From Nereocystis luetkeana (Eukaryota > Sar > Phaeophyceae > Laminariales > Laminariaceae), in NCBI GenBank assembly GCA_031213475.1, contig JARUPZ010000016.1:3281140-3345139 (forward strand): 64,000 nucleotides of DNA, given 5' to 3'. A model generated the notes under the pieces. The model was not told the origin of the DNA, searched no databases, and was given only the letters and a program-made list of their open reading frames with translations. Made by a program: the position numbers and the translations under genes. This document shows positions 43,261 through 54,700 of the stretch, piece by piece. How positions within the stretch are numbered: the first letter of the stretch is position 1; every line of letters starts with the position of its first letter.

Positions 43261-44917
43261 GTCGACGATATTCGTCAAATATCAGCACAAAACATACGGG
43301 GATAACGGGTGCAGGATGCCAAGGGATGGCGGGGGGGGGAAAACATCCGACATACTCGAAAGTTCGATTCGATACATCCAAGCTGTCGACACCAAATCCA
43401 ACACCACCGCCATCCGTACATATATCACTTCACGGTCGTGACCACTTGATCGGCCAAACTTCTCAACTGTACCCACTCCAAGTTTGCTGCGCTGTAATAC
43501 GTATTAATAATACCCAGCTCTAAACATATCGGCCGAGGCTAGGACAGGCGAGGCGGCGTGGGGCGGAGTCGGGAGGAGTGCGGTGGGGGGGGGTTCCCCC
43601 TGTAATTTGTTTTCCCCCCTGTCGTGTCCAGTCTGAGAGAGTGCCTACACGATCAGATGGCCACTTTCGGGAGGGGGTTCAATCGCCTTCTCTACCCTTC
43701 CTTCGAACTGATTTTGCTGCTGCTCCTTGTCGAGCTACTGCTGCTGCTGCTGCTGCCGCTGCCGCCGCTTCCCTATACAGTAAGGAAGCGAAACATCAAA
43801 ACGCAGAATCGGGCGTCGTCCACATTGTCGTCTAGTCTTCCCACGAACGCCCGTACCGCTCATACAAAAAATGACGGAGCCGAGCGAGACGTGGCGGAAC
43901 ACTCGACATGCTCCCAAGTCATAATACACCCAGACAGAAACGGACAAGCAAAGTAGTGGAGAGAAAACGGGCTTCATGTTATATATCCTCGTGTAGATGA
44001 TAATGGGTGATACCACTACCACCACCACCCCTCCCCCGCCATACACTGCCTGAACCTCTCCCCGCCAGAAACAGGCAGCCACACTCGATCCCTCTTCCGG
44101 CTATACCACTGCCGTAGCAACGCACCGACCAACTCCAGCTGCTGACCCAATCGGTTCAACCGGCAGAGGCCCGGTTTTCCTGCTGTCCCCACGCAAAAAA
44201 AAAACAAAGTTGGTGCCAATCAACACGAAAACGCCCCACTCTCGAAAAGCGGTGGTGGCGGAATATTCGGATCGGACTCAGACACATAGGAGACAGTTTT
44301 GGCGTGCATCCCGCCCGTCAGTAGGAGCGAGCGACAAGTATCACCATCCCCCCCCCCCCCCCCCCCCCCTTCCCCCCGCTCCTGTTTTTGCGCCCCTGCC
44401 CCGTCCACAAGGGCACAGAAATGATGCGAAGGAACGCAAGGAAGAAAACGGAACAACAAAATCCAAGACTTAAAAGAGAAAAAAATACGGAACGCATTTC
44501 TACTGCTTCACAAAAAAAGTCACAGACGGCGACCTGTTTCGTTCAGGCAGGGGACAAAAACGAGTGAAAAGATAAGACGAAAACAAAAAAAGCGCTCCGG
44601 CGACGGAAAAAAAAAATACAGACAAGATGGCAGCACGCACACTGCTCTGGGTAAAAAAAAAAAAAAACATACAGAAAAATGAACAAAAACATGCCGAACA
44701 AAAAAGCAGGACAAAAAAAAAGAGTAATAATCCACAAGAAAACGAAAAAACAACTAAAACGCAAAAAACACGACGAAAAAAACAAATCGCTACACTTGCA
44801 CCTCCCTCCCTGTATTTAATCACGTCCGTCAGTCCCCCTGACTACTGTGCTTATCTCTCTCTGCCCTTTCTCTCTTCCCCAACGAAGAAAAAAGAACCCG
44901 TACTGCACTTAAGACAC
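43260..44917. other. Spacer and probable 3' region of the CHD-like gene
   Basis: No gene is supported firmly. Minus strand 44040-44190 is open and protein-like (LCRLNRLGQQLELVGALLRQ) but has no clear splice sites. A C-run lies at 44348-44370 and A-runs at 44650-44780. Confidence 0.35.
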
Positions 44918-45733
44918 CTATGGCGTGTTCCAAAAGGAATCAAGAGTGCCCCCCACTTTCTTACCAGTGGGCTTCACGGGCGACGCTGTCGCCGCCGCCG
45001 CAGGCGTCTTTTTAGCGGCATCTGTGGGAGAAGCAACAACACCTTTCTCACTCTCTCCTGCTCCGTCCCCCTTCCCACCCCCACCGCTACCACTACCACT
45101 ACCACTCCCTATCCCCGCCCCTACCCCTGCTTCCGCTGCCGCCGCTGCTGACCCCGGCGGTGCAGCTGCTGTTGACGCTGCTCCTGCCTCTGTCGTTACT
45201 TCTGCTGGCGCTGCTGCTGCTGGTGGTGGTGGTGTTGTTGCTGCAGGCGTTGCAGCTGCTGGTGACTCTGCGACTGGTGCTGCTGCTGCTGGTACTGCCG
45301 CGGCAGGAGGAGAAGCATCCTTCAAACCCTCAACCGCCTGTCCCGCCCCTGCTGGGCCAGCATTGGCGTCTTTGTGATCAACGCCAGCGCCGAGAGAGGG
45401 GGAAGTTGTCACGGGCGAGCTCGCCGCTGCCGTCAACACCGCCGACGCGCCTGCAGGGGCAGAACCAGCAACACCAGCAGTACCAGTAGGGGCAGCACCA
45501 GCACCAGCAGTAGAGCCAGCTGTAGCAGCAGTAGTACCAGCTGTCGGAGTAACCTCAGCAGTAGCAGCAGCAGCAGCAGCAGCAGCGGAAGCAGCAGCCG
45601 CAGTAGCCGCAGTAGAAGCAGTGTCGGCAGCAGCAGCAGCAGCTGCAGCAATCGCGGCAGTAGAAGCGGTGTCGGCAGCAGCAGTAGCGGCCGCAGCAGT
45701 CTCGACTGTGTCGGCTTGTGGCGGTGGTGTCGA
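44918..45733 (-). CDS. CHD-like gene, last exon (Ala-rich C-terminus)
   Basis: Acceptor CTCGAACCTGAACAG opens 271 codons that begin STPPPQADTVETAAA, pass through long Ala/Thr/Gly runs encoded by GCT/ACT repeats, and end KKVGGTLDSFWNTP. The ending is the only complex part and may be a short binding motif. Its in-frame reading extends well upstream of the first possible start codon, as expected of an internal exon. Confidence 0.6.
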   Translation of the reverse strand, partial: STPPPQADTVETAAAATAAADTASTAAIAAAAAAAADTASTAATAAAASAAAAAAAATAEVTPTAGTTAATAGSTAGAGAAPTGTAGVAGSAPAGASAVLTAAASSPVTTSPSLGAGVDHKDANAGPAGAGQAVEGLKDASPPAAAVPAAAAPVAESPAAATPAATTPPPPAAAAPAEVTTEAGAASTAAAPPGSAAAAAEAGVGAGIGSGSGSGSGGGGKGDGAGESEKGVVASPTDAAKKTPAAAATASPVKPTGKKVGGTLDSFWNTP

Positions 45734-48700
45734 CTGTTCAGGTTCGAGATCGACGAAAAAAAGATGCCCATGAGAACGACCACAAAAAAAAAACGGCGCG
45801 CCGAAAAAAGCGGGGGGGGGGGGGGGGGGTTAGATGGGTGAAGGGTGGACGGTCGAGACAGAAGGGGGGAGGTGACCAAGCAATATCTGCAGAACAAAAT
45901 ATCAACCATTCTACCCAGGACAACCCCTCCTACCCCCCCACCACCGACACATTTCACTGGCCAAACATTGAGTAGATGTGCGTGCGGAGAACAGCGTTGC
46001 TTTTTAAGACGCACGCCATCATTCAACATCCTCACGCACACCGGAAAATAAACTCTGAAGCTGTCATCCATGTGCAGGTCTGCCTCACAAAAGGTTCTCA
46101 GTGGGATGCAGCTCACCATGCGACTCGCCTAACACCTCACGGGGCTTCGCGCTTGGTGCACGCAATGTCTGCCTGGTCGGTTGAAACCCGACGTGCTCCG
46201 TCCCGGCATTGTAGGGGTGCGAGGGTCTATGGCCATACCACTACGGCCATGTATTATATCGAGTACCCCCCCCCCCCCCCCAGCTCCCTCTCGAAAGGGA
46301 TGCGTGATCAATGGTCAAATGTAAGGCAAGCAATGAAATAGTACGCCCCCCCCCCCCCCCCCCCTCACATCCCCAAGCACAACAACGCCCACGCATCCTC
46401 ACCAGCTTAATCTTCTTAGGCACCAAGGGCAAGGCAGCCTTACAGTTCACCCCCTCCGCTGCCCTCTTCGTCCCTGCCCCTTCCCCCTTCCCCTCCTCCT
46501 CGTCACCATCATCACACAAATCCAGCACCACTACTTCGGGCGCTCGGCGCTTCCCCCCGACCCCCACCCCCCCCGCCGCCGCTGGCGAGCTCGCCCCAGG
46601 AACAAGCCCAATTGCGGCGGCTGTGGCCGTGGCGGCAGCGGCAGCAGCGGAGGGCGACAGCTTTGAGCCTGCCAGGACACAATCACCACCACCACCACCC
46701 CTACCCGTCCCGCCGACACCGTTCGCATAAAAGGGGATACCGGCAGCAGAGGCGGCAGCAGCAGCGGCAGCCGAACCGACGCCGCCACCCCCGACCCCGC
46801 CCCCCAGCGTGAGGGAGGCGGGCACGAGCCGCTTGGCCTGGATGAAGGCAGCCGAGTGCAGGGCCCTGATACGCTGCTTCGTGGCGGCCGGGGAGAGGGG
46901 AGGGTTCATCGCGCAGAGCAAGGTCATCGGCTCGGCCGCGGAGCAACCGAGTACTGACGGGGTCGATGCGCTCAAGCCACCGGTCTGGCAGGAGATAACA
47001 CCACAGGAAACACGAGAAAGGGGTAGAGCATACGGGAGGGGGGGGGGGGGGGGGGGAGAAGTGTGTGGGGAAGGGACGAGGGGAGGGGGGGGATGGTGAG
47101 GGCACGGAGGGGGGGAATGGGAAAGATGGGGATACGAGAGCTATTATAGTAAGAGGGTGGGGGGTGGGGGGTGAGCCTGCCCGAAACAAACCATAAATAA
47201 ATACTACCCCCGGTAGCAGGTAACGGTCAGCTGTGAGTTCGACCATGACAACTTGGTGGATACTGTGGACGACAGGGTTTGGGAAAGGTATAGAGAAACA
47301 ACCTTCACATTTGCCAATGGAAGGTACATCGGGAAACACACCAAACGCTCAGAGGAGCAGGTGTCGATGAAGCAGAGTGCGGAGGCAGCAGAAGCAGTTA
47401 GCAGTTGCAGACGGGTTTGCTTTGTCGCAAGGCACAAAATTGAGGCCAGCAATAGTTAACCCCATGTCCTCTCAGCAACATCGGGCGGGATTATCTCAGA
47501 ATGGCGCCCTCGTCTTCTTTTCGCTGTCAGCACTGCCGTCGTGTTCAACGTCGTCAACTTGTCTCCTCCCTCTTCTTCATCGATATAGGCATGTGCTGCT
47601 CGGTGTTGGGAAACGTCGGGGGCGACGGCAGTGTCGCCGGCTTGCCGTTCGCCGCTTGCCTCTTCCTGATTTTCTCCCTCCTCTTTGCGTTCCGGCGCTG
47701 ACTCCCCGTCATATCGAAGGCGTCTCTCTCCGTGGTTTCTCTCTCTCTGCGAAAAAAAGAAACTGAAGGTATTCAGGAAGCCCCTGTCGTTGTTGCCCCT
47801 CACATTACCCCATCTCGCCAAAAATCCAGTCCGTGGTCGATGGACAGGCTCCAATAACTCAGGACCGGAAGAAACCCCCATGAAATTAACTAAACTGAAA
47901 CCAAAACAGACACGTACACATCATAACTGAAGCGCACCGGACACCTTGAGGCGAAGACATAAAACTGCATGACGGCATCATTCAGAAAAAACGCGGGGCA
48001 CCTTGGTGTTTTCCTTCTCGGCCCCCGTCTTAGTTGCTCCGTGCGCCTCGAGCATAGAGAGGGTCGTCTCGCTCAACGCCTTTTGGACTCCGTAGTCACT
48101 GGCCGAGCCTGGCGATACGGTGCCGCAAGCGTGTGGGTGCAGTACATCGTCAGGAAAGTGAGGATGGATCCAACGCAACGTATGTAGATCCAACGGACGA
48201 ATCCAACTTATGGATCTAACGGACGGATCCAACAGGACGGTTCCAACGGACTTTTACAGAGAATTCCTCCTAGATCTTATCCAACGGGCTAGAGTGTTTC
48301 AGGCGATATGCCATTGCACACTACAGACTCGAGGTGTATCAAAGAGAGGAAACGAAAACAGAGGCAGTGTGTATAATTTGGAAGCGCGTGATCTGTCGAG
48401 GCGTCAAACATAATCAACTCCCGATTTCTTGGGTGCTGTCGCGCGCTGACTGCTTACAAAACGTGTCCGTTCCTCGACGTGGACAAAAATATACCAGGTA
48501 TACGGTATCCGCACACGGAAGGGACCGGTTGGGTACTAACAAAAGAACACTCGGACGTTGCTTAAAATTCCGGACAGTGTCTGAATACGAAAAACCCCCC
48601 CAAAAAACTCAAATTTCCCAGACAGAGTGGTAAGAATGAAATACAATACACTTGAGTGTTTTGGATGTCGCATCGAGTTTTTCGACATACCGAGCTTTCG

Positions 48701-51700
48701 ATATACTAGATCATATCGGGCGTTTGTTTTGCTCTCCGTCCCCGGGCCCCCCAGTTTTTTTAGGCCTATTATACACTGAACGTAACGGCAAGCTTGGATG
48801 TTCGTATCAAAATATCGACATCGTAGCGATTTGACAACAATCTTTTTGATTGTCGATATTGTATCGAACACGAATCTCGTTCGATCTCCCAACAACACAA
48901 TACCATCCCAGAGTGATCATACCGTAGATGCAGCTGGCGATGAGGAGATGCGCATCGTGCACGTCGGGCTTCCACCAGGAGGGGAGAGAGGACGTCTTCA
49001 ACTCGCGCGCTCGGGCCAGGCGGCCGGCGAACGATTGGATCTGTAAAAAAAAAAAAAGACACCGCCACACACAGTCCACACAACGACAGAAAAAAATAAA
49101 GCGCGATGAGCTTATATGCTGGTAGGTACACATATATTGAAAGAACGGAGCGACCAGCTTATCGTTTCAGACTATATTTGAAAAACGAAACACAAATCCT
49201 GCTACAATAATTCAATCGAAGACATTTCATTCATGAACGTCACCCACCCCTACCCCGATTCACTAATACCTCGCCTATGATGTAGGTAACGAGGCATGAT
49301 TACTAATGTTCAATTCGCGACACTTATCTATTACACGGAGGCGGCCGGCGAACGAGTGGACCCACCAGACACGGGCCACACGCACTTCATTCCGCCAAGG
49401 GAAACGAGGAACGAACGATCGACCCGTTGGTAATGGGGTAATTTTTCACAGCCGCCTACAATATTAGGAAGGGACCCTCTTTTCGAGCTGGGTGGGGCCG
49501 GGCCGTCCTCACATTTCCGAACAAAACGGTACCAGACACACTGGTATTGATGGAAGCGTTCCCACCTAGGACAGATCAAACAGATCATGATTCATCCATC
49601 TGCATATAGATCATAAAGTTCCTAACCGGCCGTTGTCAGAGGGCGTGCAGGATTTGCACAGTACAGATCCGACCAAGAGGACTACTCAGCTCCCACCGGG
49701 CAACATGAGCCATATCCTACAGATCATAAAATCCATCTTCCCTTTCCCCCGAGAGATCCGGATCATCAAGTGGGACTCGATCGTCTGTGCGAGGTATGGA
49801 AGCTTGGAAGCGTTCCGTCCAAACGCTTCCAAGCATACAATCGCGAAGCATGAGAACCCTAAAGCCGCGACACAAAGTTCCGTCCGTCCGCCGGCCCGGG
49901 CTGGATGTGACGCTCACCTGCTTGAGCTCGGTGTACATCAGAAGGCTGGCGCGGAGCCGTGTAGCCTTCGCTGCCGACTTGAGAAGCGATATCAGGGCAT
50001 CCTTCTCCTTATCCTGCAATTCACCCGCCATACACAGAGTCAGGTCGGGCCGAGTTAAGCCGAGGCGTTCCCGGTCAAGGGTAAGACAAGGCAACGCAAA
50101 GCAAGAGGCAGATTGGGTCGAATTAAGCCGAACCATTACGGGTCAAGTCGTGTCAAGGGTAGAGGTAAGTGCAGGCGGCAAGAGCAGAGGGTAAAAAAAT
50201 GTCAACACGAGGGCAAGGGAAAGGCAAGGCAAGGCAACGAAAGGCAAGACACGAGCCAGGCCGAGTTAAGCCGAGTCAATCCGGGTCAAGGGTAGAGGGA
50301 AGTGTAGATGGCACGAGCAGAGTATGGGAAAATGCAAGGGCGAGGGGCAGGGGTGAGGCAAGGCAATGCACAACAAGCGCAATGCAATGCAAGACTTCCT
50401 TCCAAATGGGTTTCCTCGTTAGCACAGGAGGCATCTCTCTCTGAACGTAACGTCATCACCATCATATTTCCCTCCCGTCAAAAAGGACGGCCACTCACCG
50501 AGACGCGCATTCCCGTGTTGCCGCCCGTGGGCAGCCTGAGCCCGTAGTTGTCCCCCGCTGCTATCGCCGCCTTCGACAGTAGGTAAAGACCAATCGACTC
50601 CGCCCCCTTCGCCGAGAGGTCGTTCCCGTTCGCCAGCTTCAGCCACTGCAAGCACGTCGAGAGGTCGTGGCAAATAGTAACCGCGCGCGTCAGTCACGTC
50701 GTCAGTTTCTACCGCTCTGTCCGCTAATATGAGCACCGCTTGGATTGAATATAGACGCAAAAGCCATCCCAATATTTAGGGACAGGTTGGTACAAAAAAA
50801 ATACTACGGGCACAGGCGGAGTTCCTACTTTTAACGCCGCCAAAAAAGAAAAGACGGGGTTCTCCCCTTTCCAGATGGCGGAAGCACTTCCGTCGTGCGT
50901 ATTTATACTACGGGTTATGTATGACCTCAAGCAGGATATTGTTATACATATATGTATATCCTTCAATGAAGGACACGCATTCTCGCGCTGCGGCACTCAG
51001 GGTGTGTGGTGTGCGAATACTTTTTGCAAAAAATACTGCTCCGGGGTTAAACGTAGGTAAATAATTTCAACACGAGTACTTATACTGGCATATACACGAA
51101 GGAATTATATTATCACGACGGACAACCGAATTCAGAGCCAAATACGGTAAACTAAAAAAGAGGAACAAAGTTCATGTTTTACGTCCGTCGTGGGCTCTGA
51201 TTGTTCCTATGGTCCCTCGACATAATAATATTAATATTAATGGTGTCCTTTTTCAGGAAAAGCTCTTCGGGGTTCTGAAAAAAAAAAAACATACCTTAAC
51301 GAGGACAAGGCCGGCCCAAAAAGTTCTCGATAGTCATGGGACGATCGATTTGCTGAAATATAACCAAATTCACGACAGTTTGTGAAAAACATCTCATCAC
51401 AATCGTTAAAAAACGACTGGGGGGGGGGGGGGGGGGGGGGGGGGTAGGGGGTACTCGATAGAAGACATGTACTCGATCTCATGCATGGCCGTAGTCGTAT
51501 GACCATAGAACCTCGCATCCCTACAATGCCGGGACGGAGCACGTCGGACCTCTTCCCGAGACATAAAACCCTAGTAAAAAAGGAAGGGGATAGCTACCAT
51601 AATATCTCACCGACATCTCCAGGACGGGTCGGAGCGGCGACTCTGGCAAGCAGGGCGCGCTCGTCGTCACAGCCCCATGACTCAGGAGCATCGATATCGG

Positions 51701-54700
51701 CACCCCCAAGTTGTGCACCGCCTGCATTATTATGGTGACGCGATCGAAACCAACGAAAGGAAACGGAACAAACGACACCCACGCGCACGCGACGAAAAAA
51801 GCGTTGCGGCAAAGATGGGGAGGGGGTGAGCTTAGCATGGGGCACGTTACAGACACGCGAAAGACATTCGTTTCTGTGTGTGGGTGGGGGGGGGGGGGGT
51901 ACTAATGTTATGCATGGGCGTAGTCGTATGACCATAGACCCTCGCATCCCCTACAATGCCGGGACGGAGGACGTCTGGGTTTCACCGACCAGGCAGACAT
52001 CGTTTGCACCAAGCGGGGGGTGAGGGGAAGGGTCGGGCTAGGGCGACGGCGAGAAACGAAAAAGAGGGGAAAGCGGGAGGGGTCGGACTAGGCGCACAAT
52101 ATCAACATCTCTTGACACCCTTCCCCCAGTCCCCTCCCCCCCATAATTCAAGTCCTAACTTCACTAGCCTTTACCCTACAGTAGAAGTCGGGGCTACGTC
52201 GTGTGGCCAGTGCTGCAATTTCGATGTGTATTCCCAAAAGGCAGAATATTCGTACTACAGAAAAAAAAACGATTTCCTGTTTCCTTGTTTGTCTGAGGTG
52301 GTACGATTTGCTTCACAAATATCACACACAGCTTGCAAAGATGACAAATCCTTGACTTCAACAGCTGCTCGTGTTATTTTAATGTGATTAAAAACGCGTA
52401 CGTACGTACCTGTCATCATTTTGTTATGTGTTTACTGAGGTGTCCTTCCACTCTGGTAGTTGGAGCCTGTCTTTCGCACCAATAACTACATCTCGGCGAG
52501 GAGTTAATGTGAGCACAACAATAAACTGCAGTAGACACATGACATAGTAGGTAAAAACAGAAATAGATGCATGTATCATACGTACAAGGCGTGTACTATC
52601 GCGGGCGGGCGGGGGTGGAGGGACGGGGTGGCATATCCCGGAACCTGTGATCACGGCTTGTTCAGAAGAAACCCACCGCAAAGCTTCTGCGAGTAGAGCT
52701 GGAGATTGAACGCGATGAAAAACAAAACCAACTCAACAACATCAACAACCAACACGAAAAGCAACTCACGTGCCGCAGCATGATCCCGTCCTCGCTCATC
52801 GAAGCCGCTTCTGACGTCGCCATGAACATCATCGGCATCGCCACCGTCGGCCCCTGCCCACCACCTTCATTCCCCAATCCCCGGTGGGCGTTGCTCGCGC
52901 CGTTATTCGCCATCGCCGACACCTGATGGCTGCCGCTGCCAGCGGACGCCGTCGCCGCAGCCCCCCCCCCCCCTCCCCTCGTCCCGCTAGAGTCCGCGGA
53001 CCCGGACCTAGCAAGCGCGGCCTGAAACTTCTGAAGCTTCTCCCGCTGTCGTCGCTGCAGCTGCAGCTGCTGCTCCTGCACCGCCGCCGCGGCCGCCACC
53101 GCCGCGGCCGACCGCCCCCCAACCCCAACCCCCGCGACACCAGACGGAGAAGAGGAGGACGGGAGCGAGGCAGGCGCGCCCGATAGCGCAGCTGCTGCTG
53201 CTGCTGCTGCTGCTGCTGTCCCCACGGCTCCTGCTCTCGCATCGGCACCAACTCCAGCCTTGGCCCTCGCGGCCGCCTCCGCCCCCGCCAAAAAAATGCC
53301 TGCTAGGCTCTTGATGCGGTCTTCGGGACGGCCAGTCGCGTTTCCATTAGCGGCGGCGACATCGATGTCGTCGTCATCGTCGACTCTCACAACCATCCCG
53401 TTGCCGTCCGGAGAACCCCCCGCACCCACCCCGAGCTCTACCCCCGGGGACAAGAAAGGCGACTGGTTACTATTCCGCTGCTGCTGCTGCCGCTGTCTGA
53501 GGAGATTCTGCTGGTGCTGAAGCGGGCTGATGCCTAGCGCGGCGGCAGCAGCAGCAGCCGACGCCGCCGCGGCCATGGCTTTCGTTGCTGGTGATGTCCC
53601 GGCAGCGTCGCTTTGTTGGAGCTGCTGGTGGAGCTGGTGTTGAAGCTGCTGCTGCTGCTGTTGCTGAAGGTGTTGCTGCTGCATCTGCTGCTGTTGGAGC
53701 CGCTGCTGCTGCTGCTGCAGCTGCTGCTGCTGCTGGAGCCGCTGCAGCTGCAGCTGCTGCTGTTGGAGCTTCTGCTGCTGCTGCTGCTGCTGGGCCTGCT
53801 GCTGCTGCTGTAGTTGTTGCTGTAGCTTCTGCTGCTGCGCTGCCTCCTGGAATGCTCGTCGGGCCGTAGCCGCCGCCAGGTCTCTGGCACGTCTGGCCAA
53901 CTTGGCGTCCCGGTCCCGGCGAATTTTTTCCTCCATATCGCGCGTTTTTCTGACAACAACAAACCGAAGCAAGCAACCCAACGAAAATACGGGTAGACGT
54001 GGGGGCTGGGTGGGGTCATGAAGCGTCGCGGTTCTGGGAGGAAGGAAACCGGCGTCCAAAATGATGAGTGCTGATAAAGGACAACCGCTCTTCGTAAACA
54101 CAGCAGTGCACATCACCATAATCATCACGCGTCATGGCCTCGGGGCACGCGCGATATATCCCCCGTGAAGCCACAACAGGACCGGTGCAACACACGTACC
54201 AGTACACCGTCCATCACTACATCGTACGACAGCACCAGTGCATCGGTCAAGAGTACCAGTGCATCGCTGAGCAGCGCCAATACCTCGTACACCAGTAACA
54301 GTATCCGTACAACAGTACCCTGAAACAAAAGCACCCGCGTGTCGTGCATCAGTACCAGTGCATTTTCCATCAGTACATACCGGTGCATCGTCCGACAGCA
54401 GTACCAGTACATTACCCACGGGTACATCGTACAACAGTACCAGCACATCGTCCGATGGCACCAGTACATAATAAAACACTACCAGTACATCGTCCGGCAG
54501 CAGGATCAGCACAGCGTCCGATGGCACCAGTGCATAATCCAACACTACACTACCCCGCCCAGCAGTACAGCGTCCACCCGCACCAGTACATCGTCCCACC
54601 AGCACCATTACATCGCCCACCAGTATCAGTACATCGTCCAACACCCAAACGTTCGACAGCACCACCAGATGGCAACCCCCCCCGGGCGGGACGCACCTGT

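Noticed and set aside
51594-51947. Alternative frame with PESWGCDDERALLARVA at the 51.7-kb exon
   Set aside because: It resembles the W...D..LL motif, but needs a preceding exon ending with one base, whereas the poly-Gln exon ends on a full codon. Kept as second choice only.
52884-53869. Plus-strand Leu- and Ala-rich frames opposite the poly-Gln exon
   Set aside because: Complement of CAG/CTG repeats; the minus strand has the charged helix and phase-matched splice sites.
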